64,000 nucleotides of DNA from JBBROS01 sp963752225 (GTDB lineage Bacteria > Pseudomonadota > Alphaproteobacteria > Acetobacterales > Acetobacteraceae): positions 62,001 to 126,000 of the forward strand of contig CAVVXS010000009.1 in assembly GCA_963752225.1 (NCBI GenBank). The letters are read 5' to 3'. Made by a program: the position numbers and the translations under genes. The notes beneath the pieces are model-generated. The model had not been told where the DNA came from and searched no databases. It was given only the letters and a program-made list of their open reading frames with translations. This document shows, in pieces, positions 26,588 to 34,160 of the stretch. The number at the start of each line of letters is the position of its first letter. Position 1 is the first letter of the stretch.

Positions 26588-26953
26588 CTAACCGCAAGCG
26601 TTGCCGCGTAGCGCCCAGGTCACGACGTGGTCGTTCACGATCTCGAAGGTGGTCTCGCAGCTGCGCGGCACGATCTCGGTCGGGAAGCCGGCGGAGTAGC
26701 CGAAACCGCCGCCGCGAAAGCCGCCGAAGCCGCCGACAAAGAACGGGCCGCCGGTGTAGACGGTTGACGACCGCTCCTCGTCATAGGCCAGGAACGTGCG
26801 TCCGTCGGCCGTGAAGCTCCGGCTCGGCACCCCCATGCGGCGCACGAGCTCGGTCTGAGATTGCCCGACCAGCGTGTTGAGGAAGGCCGCGCGGTCGGCG
26901 GCCGTGCTGCAGGCGCCCAGCACCAGGACGGTGGCGAGAAGGGCGGTCCGCAT
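26588..26953 (-). CDS. Small lipoprotein, possibly BamE/SmpA-like
   Basis: 121 residues from ATG 26953. Signal with lipobox (MRTALLATVLVLGAC, Cys 15). The mature part begins with a helix and GQSQTELVRRMGVPSRSF, recalling the G-x-S-x-x-E-V-x-x-x-L-G-x-P motif of BamE/SmpA-type lipoproteins. A Gly/Phe-rich loop (FFVGGFGGFRGGGFGY) and a C-terminal strand with a Cys pair (SCETTFEIV, RGNACG) follow. I cannot name the family with certainty. Confidence 0.65.
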   Translation of the reverse strand: MRTALLATVLVLGACSTAADRAAFLNTLVGQSQTELVRRMGVPSRSFTADGRTFLAYDEERSSTVYTGGPFFVGGFGGFRGGGFGYSAGFPTEIVPRSCETTFEIVNDHVVTWALRGNACG

Positions 26954-27026
26954 GGTCGTTCCCGGTTGGAGCATCCCGATGATCTGGCGTGCGGACCGGA
27001 TCGTTGCAACGGGCGCGGCGGACCGA

Positions 27027-28031
27027 TCAGCCCGGCGGCAGCCACTGCACCTGGTCGATGCGGTCGGCGCCGGCAGCGATCATCGCAAGCCGGTCGAAGC
27101 CCAAGGCAATGCCGGACGCCGGCGGCATCAGGCGCAACGCGTCCAGCAGCGCGTCATCCGGCGGCCAATCCGGTCCGCGGATCGCATGCCGCCGCGCCCG
27201 GTCGGTGGCGAAGCGGGCGGCCTGCTCGTCCGCGTCGGTCAGCTCCTCGAAGGCGTTGGCCAGCTCCATGCCGCACACGAACAGCTCGAAACGCAACGCC
27301 ACGCGCGGGTCGGCGGGGTCGCGCCGGGCCAAGGCCGCCTGCGCCGCGGGCCAATGGGTCAGGAAGGTCGGGCGCTCGCGGCCCAATTGCGGCTCGACCC
27401 GCTCGAGCAGCAGGCGGAAGAACAGGTCCTCCCACCCCTCCCCGTCCCGCAGCACCGTCCCGGCCGACGCCGCGAGCGCTGCGGCATCGCCCGCGGTGCC
27501 GAGCACATCGCCGGCGCCATGGCGGGTGAACGCTTCGGCGACCGTCAGCCGCTCGAACCGGTCCAGCCGGGTTTCGACCCCGCCGCTGCGCACGACGGGC
27601 GGCAGCACGGCGCGCAGCAAGGCTTCGGTCTCGTCCATCAGCCCGGCCAGACCGAGCCCCGGGCGATACCATTCCAGCATGGTGAACTCGATCAGGTGGC
27701 GCGCGCTGCCTTCCCCGTTGCGCCACACCCGGGCGAGCTGGACGATCGGCCCTGCCCCGCCCGCGAGCAGCTTCTTCATGGCGAATTCCGGGCTGGTGTG
27801 CAGCCAGAGCGTGCGCCGCGCACCATACGCATCTGTCGCCTCGGTGCGCAGCGCATCGAGATGCACCTCCTCGCCCGGCGTGGGCACGGCAAACGGCGTC
27901 TCGACCTCGGAATAGCCGCGCGCGGAGAAGAAGGCGCGCGTCGCCGCCGTCAGCAGCGCCCGGCGGCGCAGGAACGGAAGCCGGTCGGCGAGGCGATCAG
28001 GGTGCCAGGACGGCAGCAGCGGCGGCGGCAT
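27027..28031 (-). CDS. epmA: EpmA/GenX-type lysyl-tRNA synthetase-like protein (EF-P lysyltransferase)
   Basis: 334 residues from ATG 28031. It is a class II aminoacyl-tRNA synthetase core without an anticodon-binding domain: motif 2 region LWLHTSPEFAMKKLLAGG and RVWRNGEGSARHLIEFTMLEWYRPG, motif 3 near ASGIALGFDRLAM. This matches PoxA/GenX proteins that attach (R)-beta-lysine to elongation factor P. Neither efp nor epmB is in the window. EF-P rescues ribosomes at proline runs, relevant to the polyproline TolA here. Confidence 0.9.
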   Translation of the reverse strand: MPPPLLPSWHPDRLADRLPFLRRRALLTAATRAFFSARGYSEVETPFAVPTPGEEVHLDALRTEATDAYGARRTLWLHTSPEFAMKKLLAGGAGPIVQLARVWRNGEGSARHLIEFTMLEWYRPGLGLAGLMDETEALLRAVLPPVVRSGGVETRLDRFERLTVAEAFTRHGAGDVLGTAGDAAALAASAGTVLRDGEGWEDLFFRLLLERVEPQLGRERPTFLTHWPAAQAALARRDPADPRVALRFELFVCGMELANAFEELTDADEQAARFATDRARRHAIRGPDWPPDDALLDALRLMPPASGIALGFDRLAMIAAGADRIDQVQWLPPG

Positions 28032-28089
28032 CGGCGGAACCCATCCAGCGGGGGGACGGCGGACGCCATACACCCCGGCGGGACCGGCC

Positions 28090-28161
28090 GCGACCTCGGA
28101 GTTCTGTCGCTGCGCGACCTCGGAGTTCTGTCGCTGCGCGACCTCGGCGTTGTGTCGCTAG
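28090..28161. repeat. Three tandem copies of a 24-bp direct repeat
   Basis: The unit GCGACCTCGGAGTTCTGTCGCTGC occurs at 28090 and 28114 identically, and a third copy at 28138 differs at a few positions (GCGTTGTG). It lies in the 224-nt gap between divergent epmA and the GlcG-like gene. It could be an iterated binding site or slippage product. There are no spacers, so it is not CRISPR. Confidence 0.8.
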
Positions 28162-28255
28162 CAGAATGGCCGCATGCTGCACGGGCGGCGGCAATCGGGC
28201 GCAACCGGCCCGCCCGAACCGGGGGGACCGCCGGGCATAAAAGGGGGAAACGTCA

Positions 28256-28780
28256 ATGAGAACACTGATGGGGGTGGTGCTGGGTGGCGCTCTGGCAGCG
28301 GGTTCGGCGATGGCGCAGATGACGCAAACGGCGCCGCCGGACCTCAACGCGATCCCGGACAAGATGCCGTTCGACGTGCCTTACGGGGCGCCGATCTCGA
28401 TGGACCGGGCCCAATCCGTGGTTGCCGCGGCGGCGGCGGAGGCCAAGAAGCACGACTGGAAGATGAACATCGCGGTGGTGGATTCCGGCGGCAACTTGGT
28501 CGCGTTCGGCCGCATGGATGGGGCGCAGCTGGCGTCGATCGCCATCTCCGAACACAAGGCCAGGGCCGCGGCCACGTTCCGCCGCGAAACCAAGCTGTTC
28601 GAGAACGGGATGCAGAACGGCCTGATCTACCAATTGTCGCTCGACGGCGTGATCGGTTCGCGCGGCGGCATCCCGCTGGTCGAAGACGGCAAGCTGATCG
28701 GCGCCATCGGCGTGTCGGGCGGCACCGGCTCGCAGGACGAAGTGTCCTCCAAGGCCGGCGCCGCCGTCGTCAACAAGTAA
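28256..28780 (+). CDS. Secreted GlcG/HbpS family heme-binding-like protein
   Basis: 174 residues. Signal peptide (residues 1-20, ...GSAMAQ), then the GlcG/HbpS domain: ISMDRAQSVVAAAAAEAKKHDWKMNIAVVDSGGNLVAFGRMDGAQ, followed by RGGIPLVEDGKLIGAIGVSGG. Family members bind heme or cobalamin degradation products, or accompany glycolate oxidation genes. AAGGGGG precedes the ATG. No operon partner downstream; a hairpin follows the stop. Confidence 0.88.
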   Translation: MRTLMGVVLGGALAAGSAMAQMTQTAPPDLNAIPDKMPFDVPYGAPISMDRAQSVVAAAAAEAKKHDWKMNIAVVDSGGNLVAFGRMDGAQLASIAISEHKARAAATFRRETKLFENGMQNGLIYQLSLDGVIGSRGGIPLVEDGKLIGAIGVSGGTGSQDEVSSKAGAAVVNK

Positions 28781-28789
28781 AGACGAGTC

Positions 28790-28807
28790 TGGGGGCGCCC
28801 GCCCCCA
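28790..28807. terminator. Hairpin between convergent GlcG-like and MFS genes
   Basis: Stem TGGGGGC (28790-28796) / GCCCCCA (28801-28807) with a 4-nt loop, 9 nt past the plus-strand stop and 8 nt past the end of the minus-strand MFS gene. It is preceded by GAGTC and followed by ACCTTCCTTTA. The motif closely resembles those at 51318 and 59978. Confidence 0.55.
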
Positions 28808-28815
28808 ACCTTCCT

Positions 28816-30132
28816 TTACCCCTCGGCAAGTTCCTTGTTGGTGTGATCCGGCATCATCGACGTCGCCACCACGCTGATGATCGCGCAGGCAAGGATGAAT
28901 AGCGCGATGACCCAACCCGATTGATACTCGGCCAGCAGCCACGCCACGATCAGCGGAGCCGGCCCGCCGGCGATCACCGAGGCGAGCTGATAGCCGATCG
29001 AGGCGCCGCTATAGCGCAGCCGTGCGGGGAAGCATTCGGCGATCAGCGCCGCCTGCGGCCCATACATGATGTCATGCGGCACGAGCGAGGCCACGATCGC
29101 GATGAACACCACGGTCGGCGACAGCGTGTTCAGCATCCCCACATAGGCGAAGCCGAACAGGCCGGTGAGCACGGCGCCCAGGATATAGACCCGGCGTCGC
29201 CCGAAGCGGTCCGACAGGTGCCCGGACAACGGCACCGTGACCATCGACAGCACGGACGCCGCCATCACGGCAGTCAGCAGCAGGTTGCGTGACAGATGCA
29301 GCGTGCCGACACCGTAGGAGAACACAAAGGCGGTGAAGATGTAGAATGGCGCCTGCTCGCCCATGCGGGCCAGCGCGCTCAGCAGGATCGCCTTCGGGTA
29401 GCGCCGCATCACGGTCAGCGCCGGCGTCTTCTCGATCGTCCGGTTGGCGCTGATCTGCTTGAAGGTCGGCAACTCCTCGATGCCGAGCCGAATCCACAGC
29501 CCGACGCCGATCAGGACGATCGACAGCAGAAACGGCACCCGCCAGCCCCAGGTGAGGAACGCGTCGCCCGACACGGCACTGAAGGCCAGCACGGCCAGGT
29601 TGGCGGTGAACAGCCCCGCCGCCACTCCCATCTGCGGCCAGGACGCGGCCAGGCCGCGGCCGCCATTGCCGCCCGACCACTCCATCGACATCAGTACCGA
29701 GCCGCCCCACTCGCCGCCGACGCCGACGCCCTGGATGAAGCGCAGAGCGGTCAGGATGATCGCGCCCCAGATGCCGATCGAGGCATAGGACGGCACGACG
29801 CCAACCAACACCGTCGCGACCCCCATCAGCATCAGCGTTGCGATCAAGGTGGACTTGCGGCCGATGCGGTCACCGAAATGGCCGAAGATCGCCGCCCCGA
29901 TCGGACGCGCGACGAAGCCGACCGCATACACGCCGAACGCGTTCAGGGTGGCGACCAACGGGTTGTCGTTAGGGAAGAACAGCGAGCCGAACACCAAGCC
30001 GGTCGCGGTGCCGTATAGAAAGAAGTCGTACCACTCGATGGTGGTGCCGATGGTCGCCGCCAGCGCGACCTTGGTCAGCATGCGGCGGCGGTCGTCCTCG
30101 GACATTGCAGCGCCGACGGCGGTGGCGGACAT
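28816..30132 (-). CDS. MFS transporter, metabolite:H+ symporter (MHS) type
   Basis: 438 residues with twelve hydrophobic segments. The opening AATIGTTIEWYDFFLYGTATGLVF and ARPIGAAIFGHFGDRIGRK are typical of MHS carriers (shikimate, alpha-ketoglutarate, proline/betaine, citrate). GVGVGGEWGGSVLMSMEW fits the same family, and a second cytoplasmic loop GHLSDRFGRR is present. An organic acid substrate is most likely. AAGGGAA is 6-7 nt before the ATG. Confidence 0.9.
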   Translation of the reverse strand: MSATAVGAAMSEDDRRRMLTKVALAATIGTTIEWYDFFLYGTATGLVFGSLFFPNDNPLVATLNAFGVYAVGFVARPIGAAIFGHFGDRIGRKSTLIATLMLMGVATVLVGVVPSYASIGIWGAIILTALRFIQGVGVGGEWGGSVLMSMEWSGGNGGRGLAASWPQMGVAAGLFTANLAVLAFSAVSGDAFLTWGWRVPFLLSIVLIGVGLWIRLGIEELPTFKQISANRTIEKTPALTVMRRYPKAILLSALARMGEQAPFYIFTAFVFSYGVGTLHLSRNLLLTAVMAASVLSMVTVPLSGHLSDRFGRRRVYILGAVLTGLFGFAYVGMLNTLSPTVVFIAIVASLVPHDIMYGPQAALIAECFPARLRYSGASIGYQLASVIAGGPAPLIVAWLLAEYQSGWVIALFILACAIISVVATSMMPDHTNKELAEG

Positions 30133-30284
30133 GGGCGTTCCCTTCGTTCTCCCGTTGTCCGCCCTAATGCCAGGAAAAGGCGATCAGTTCCGGCCCGTTC
30201 CGCGCCGCGGTTGCGAAGGGGCGTCTCGGGCCATGGCCGAACCGGCCAGGCCCAAGGCGCTGCTGCTGCGAGAAGCCGGGTGGC

Positions 30285-30605
30285 TCAGCCGCGGGTCCGG
30301 CCGGCGCCGCGTTGCGCCACGGCCGACGGGCTCTGCTGCCCGATGACGCCGGGCGTCGCCGAGAACGGGAACGGATCCTGGTTCTTGGCCTGAGCTTGCT
30401 TGTAGGTGCCGCCCAGCCGCATCGAGGTGTTGCCGGCGGCGAAGGAGAATGGGTCCTGTCCCTTCATCGCCAGCGTCGCGTTGTCCGTGCGCGTCGTCAC
30501 GGCAAAGTCGGGACCGGGAAACGGCTCGCCATTTCCTTCTCCGGCAAAGGCAATTCCGGTCGAGGCAATAAGAACTGTGACAGAAGCAAGAAGAATCGTA
30601 CGCAT
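30285..30605 (-). CDS. Small secreted protein with repeated QDPF motif
   Basis: 106 residues from ATG 30605 (GGAG 7 nt upstream). A signal peptide (MRTILLASVTVLIASTGIAFA) precedes a mature part of ~85 residues. The mature part repeats a short pattern: PFPGPDF, then KGQDPFSFAAG, then KNQDPFPFSATPG. It ends with a Gln/Ser/Arg-rich tail. I do not know a family for it. It is monocistronic, with the divergent helicase gene 217 nt away. Confidence 0.65.
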   Translation of the reverse strand: MRTILLASVTVLIASTGIAFAGEGNGEPFPGPDFAVTTRTDNATLAMKGQDPFSFAAGNTSMRLGGTYKQAQAKNQDPFPFSATPGVIGQQSPSAVAQRGAGRTRG

Positions 30606-30822
30606 GACGTTACTCCAAACCATTCATACAGGGTGCTTGTCTGTGCACGGCAACCCTAATCAAGACTTAACGGCCGATTGCTTGACTGTCATCGTCCATC
30701 ACGGTTTCGTTGACCTACTTTCCGGCATAGATTAATGCTGAATTGTTTGAGGCAGCGTCGCCGCGCAATCATGGCCCTGCCATCATGATTGACCGCTGGC
30801 CGGTAGCCGCTATGTCTAGCAT
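30606..30822. other. AT-richer divergent intergenic region before the Lhr-type helicase
   Basis: 217 nt between the small secreted protein (minus) and the helicase (plus), noticeably lower GC than the rest, as expected for a divergent promoter region. I see TTGACTGTC-like and TTGACC words but no well-spaced -35/-10 pair. No SOS (LexA) box is evident by eye. Confidence 0.4.
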
Positions 30823-33336
30823 GTGAGAACATTGCCAGAACCGTTCGCAGGCTGGTTCGACCGCCGCGGCTGGGCGCCGCGCCGGTTCCAGCTGGCGATG
30901 ATCGAGGCCGCCACTGCCGGCGAGAGCGCGCTGCTGATCGCGCCCACGGGCGGCGGCAAGACCCTGGCCGGGTTCCTCGCCTCGCTGATCGACCTCGCCG
31001 CCCGGCCGCGCGATGGGCTGCACACCGTCTACATCAGCCCGCTGAAGGCGCTCGCGACCGACATCGCCCGCAACCTGACCGGACCGATGGCCGAGATGGG
31101 CTTGCAGATCGGCATCGAGACCCGCACCGGCGACACGCCCGCCAACCGCCGCAAGCGTCAGCGCGAGTCGCCGCCGAACATCCTCCTGACCACGCCGGAA
31201 AGCCTCGCCTTGCTGCTGAGCCAGGAGCACGCGCCCAGCCTGTTCGCGAGCCTCGAGGCGGTGGTCGTGGACGAGGTGCACGCCTTGGCCGGCACCAAGC
31301 GCGGCGACCAGCTTGCGCTGTGCCTCGCCCGGCTCACCACCTTGGCGCCGCACGCACGCCGGGCCGGGCTGTCGGCGACGGTCGCGCATACGCAGGCGCT
31401 GCTGGATTACGTGGGCTGCGGCAGCGTCCCGAGGTTGATCCAGGTGGCGGAAGGCACGCCGCCCGCGCTTTCGATCCTGCTGCCGGCCGAGCGGCTGCCG
31501 TGGTCGGGCCACATGGGCCTGACGGCGGCGTCGCGCATCCTGGAGCGGATCGAGCGGCACGACATGACGATCGTGTTCGTCAACACCCGTGCCCAGGGCG
31601 AGCTGATGTTTCAGGCACTCTGGAAGATCAACGCCGACACGCTGCCGATCGCCATCCATCATGGCAGCCTCGACATCGGCCAGCGTCGCAAGGTCGAGGC
31701 GGCGATGGCGGCCGGCAAGCTGCGCGCAGTGATCGCCACCAGCAGCCTCGACCTTGGGATCGATTGGGGCGGGGTGGACCAGGTGATTCAGGTCGGCGCG
31801 CCCAAGGGGGTCAGCCGGCTGGTCCAACGGGTCGGCCGCGCCAACCACCGCATGGACGAGGCCAGCAACGCGCTGCTGGTCCCGGCCAACCGGTTCGAGC
31901 TGCTGGAATGCGAGGCGGCGATCGAGGGCGTGGCCGCCGGCGAGCAGGACGGCGCGCCGCCGCCGCCGGGCGGGCTGGACGTGCTGGCGCAGCACCTTCT
32001 CCTCACGGCCGCCGGTGGCCCGTTCCACCCGGACGACATGTATGAGGAGGTGCGCCGCGCGTCCCCTTACGCCGCCCTCACGAGGCGCGACTTCGACGAC
32101 GTGCTCGGCTTCGTCGAGGATGGCGGCTACGCACTGGCCGCCTACGAGCGCTACCGCAAGCTGTTCCGCGACTCGGACGGCCGCGTGCATATCCGCGGCG
32201 CCCGCACCGCTGCCCAAGCGCGGATGAACATCGGCACCATCGTCGAGGCGCCGCTGCTGAAGGTGCGCTACGCCGGGCGGGTCGGCGGCTCGCTGGGCGA
32301 GATCGAGGAGAGTTTTGTGACCATGATGTCGCCCGGCGACACATTCATGTTCGCCGGCCGGCTGCTGAGCTACGTGCGTATCCGCGAAACCACCGTCGAG
32401 GTGCGCGACGGCGGCACCGGCGAGCCGATGGTCCCCGCTTATGCCGGGTCGCGCCAGCCGCTGACGACCAACCTCGCCGCCCGCGTCCGCACCATGCTGC
32501 ACGACCCGGCCACCTGGTCGCACTACCCGGAGCCGGTTCGCGAATGGCTGAACCTGCAGACCGAGCGCAGCGAACTGCCCGGCGAGGACGACCTGCTTGT
32601 AGAAGTGTTCCCCCGCAATGGCCGCTGGTTCCTGGTCGCCTACTGCTTCGAAGGCCGCAACGCACACCAGACCCTGGGCATGCTGCTGACCCGGCGCATG
32701 GAGCGGTTCGGCTACGGCCCGCTCGGCTTCGTCGCGACCGATTACGTGATCGCCATCTGGTCCGCGTTCGAGCCGGCCGACACCGCAGCACTGTTCGACC
32801 AGGACATGATGGGCGACGACCTCGAGGCCTGGATGGCCGAAAGCAGCATGCTACGGCGGACGTTCCGCAACGTGGCGGTGATCTCCGGCCTGGTGGACCG
32901 CAACCAGCCGGGCCAGGAACGGTCGCGCCGCCAAGTCACCGTCAACACGGACCTGATCTACGACGTGCTCAGAAAACATCAGCCGGACCATATTCTTCTG
33001 CGTGCCACCTGGGCGGATGCCGCGGGCGGCCTGACCGACCTTGGCCGGGTGTCGGCGATGCTGGGCCGGGTCGCGGGCAAGGTGCGGCGGGTGCGGCTCG
33101 ACCGGGTGTCGCCGCTGGCCGTGCCGGTGCTGCTCGACATCGGCCGCGAGACGGTGGTGACGGAGGGCGGCCAGGACGACCTGCTGGCCGAAACCGAGTT
33201 GGTCGCCGAAGCGATGGGCGAGCTGCCCTCGAGCCAGAAGCCGATGCGGGTGCATGCGGTGCACCGCGCCAACCTCGCCATCCTGCAACGCAAGCCGCGC
33301 AACCAGCGCAGCGTCGCCAGCGGCTCCTCCTCTTGA
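30823..33336 (+). CDS. Lhr-type DEXH helicase, DNA-ligase-associated family (TIGR04121-like)
   Basis: 837 residues, GTG start. Motif I APTGGGKT (~40-47), motif Ia TVYISPLKALA, motif II DEVH (150-153), motif III SATV, motif VI region QRVGRANHRMDE, then a winged-helix and Lhr C-terminal core. This length and the PLKALA..DEVH pattern match the helicase of the ligase-associated DNA damage response set (helicase, PdeM phosphoesterase, exonuclease, ATP-dependent ligase). The phosphoesterase follows 22 nt later, but the exonuclease and ligase are not in the window. Confidence 0.9.
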   Translation: MRTLPEPFAGWFDRRGWAPRRFQLAMIEAATAGESALLIAPTGGGKTLAGFLASLIDLAARPRDGLHTVYISPLKALATDIARNLTGPMAEMGLQIGIETRTGDTPANRRKRQRESPPNILLTTPESLALLLSQEHAPSLFASLEAVVVDEVHALAGTKRGDQLALCLARLTTLAPHARRAGLSATVAHTQALLDYVGCGSVPRLIQVAEGTPPALSILLPAERLPWSGHMGLTAASRILERIERHDMTIVFVNTRAQGELMFQALWKINADTLPIAIHHGSLDIGQRRKVEAAMAAGKLRAVIATSSLDLGIDWGGVDQVIQVGAPKGVSRLVQRVGRANHRMDEASNALLVPANRFELLECEAAIEGVAAGEQDGAPPPPGGLDVLAQHLLLTAAGGPFHPDDMYEEVRRASPYAALTRRDFDDVLGFVEDGGYALAAYERYRKLFRDSDGRVHIRGARTAAQARMNIGTIVEAPLLKVRYAGRVGGSLGEIEESFVTMMSPGDTFMFAGRLLSYVRIRETTVEVRDGGTGEPMVPAYAGSRQPLTTNLAARVRTMLHDPATWSHYPEPVREWLNLQTERSELPGEDDLLVEVFPRNGRWFLVAYCFEGRNAHQTLGMLLTRRMERFGYGPLGFVATDYVIAIWSAFEPADTAALFDQDMMGDDLEAWMAESSMLRRTFRNVAVISGLVDRNQPGQERSRRQVTVNTDLIYDVLRKHQPDHILLRATWADAAGGLTDLGRVSAMLGRVAGKVRRVRLDRVSPLAVPVLLDIGRETVVTEGGQDDLLAETELVAEAMGELPSSQKPMRVHAVHRANLAILQRKPRNQRSVASGSSS

Positions 33337-33358
33337 CGACCGCATCAGAGCAGTCGTC

Positions 33359-34066
33359 GTGACCGCTGCCCCGATCCACCTCGGCGGGCACCGGCTGCTG
33401 CTGGACCCGCTGGGGGGCGCCGTGTGGCCCGACGCCGGCGCGCTGATCGTCGCCGATCTGCATTTCGAGAAGGGCACCGCCTGCGCCCGGCGCGGCCAGC
33501 TGGTGCCGCCTTGGGACACCACCGCAACGCTGGAACGGCTCGCGCTGCTGATGCGGCGCTACCGGCCGCGCACGGTGGTCGCACTCGGCGACAGCTTCCA
33601 CGACCGCCATGGCGCCGGCCGCATGGCGGCACACGACGCGGCGCGGCTGCAAGCGATGACCGATGCGGCCGCCTTTGTCTGGGTGCTCGGCAACCACGAC
33701 CCGACGCCGCCCGAAGGCATCCCCGGCCGGGCGACCGCCGAGTGGGAGCAGGACGGGCTGGTGTTCCGTCACGAAGCGACCGCGCGCCCGCACGCCGAGC
33801 TGTGCGGCCACCACCATCCGAAGGCCAGCATCGAGACCCGGGCGGGCCGGGTGACGCGTCCGTGCTTCGTCGCCGACCCGCAGCGGCTGATGCTGCCGGC
33901 GCTCGGCGCCTATACCGGCGGCCTCGACATCGCCAACCCGGCCATCGCCCGGCTGTTCCCGCGCGGCGGCCGCGCCTTCCTGCTCGGGCAGGGGCGGCTG
34001 TTCAGCTTCACATTGTCGCAAGCGATGGGCGTGCAGCGGCCGATGGTGCCGCTGCAGCCGGCCTGA
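33359..34066 (+). CDS. pdeM: Ligase-associated metallophosphoesterase (PdeM-like)
   Basis: 235 residues, GTG 33359 chosen because the conserved start (HLGGHRLLLDPLGGAVWP) follows directly. Calcineurin-like motifs: VADLHFEKG, ALGDSFHDRHG, VLGNHDP, and CGHHHPK. This is the TIGR04123-type phosphoesterase found next to the Lhr-type helicase and an ATP-dependent DNA ligase. Its likely role is end-processing in a DNA damage response. Confidence 0.88.
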   Translation: MTAAPIHLGGHRLLLDPLGGAVWPDAGALIVADLHFEKGTACARRGQLVPPWDTTATLERLALLMRRYRPRTVVALGDSFHDRHGAGRMAAHDAARLQAMTDAAAFVWVLGNHDPTPPEGIPGRATAEWEQDGLVFRHEATARPHAELCGHHHPKASIETRAGRVTRPCFVADPQRLMLPALGAYTGGLDIANPAIARLFPRGGRAFLLGQGRLFSFTLSQAMGVQRPMVPLQPA

Positions 34067-34160
34067 GTTGCTGCCGCCGCCAGTTCGGTCAGAATGAACC
34101 AGAACGGGCCCCCGGACCTTGTGACGATTGAAGCCGGCGGCGGACGCCTCACATCTCTGG

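Noticed and set aside
28090..28161. Possible CRISPR array
   Set aside because: Three 24-bp units are directly adjacent without spacers, and no cas genes are nearby.
30769..32667. A 632-codon minus-strand frame opposite the Lhr-type helicase
   Set aside because: Mirror of the helicase reading frame; no family features.
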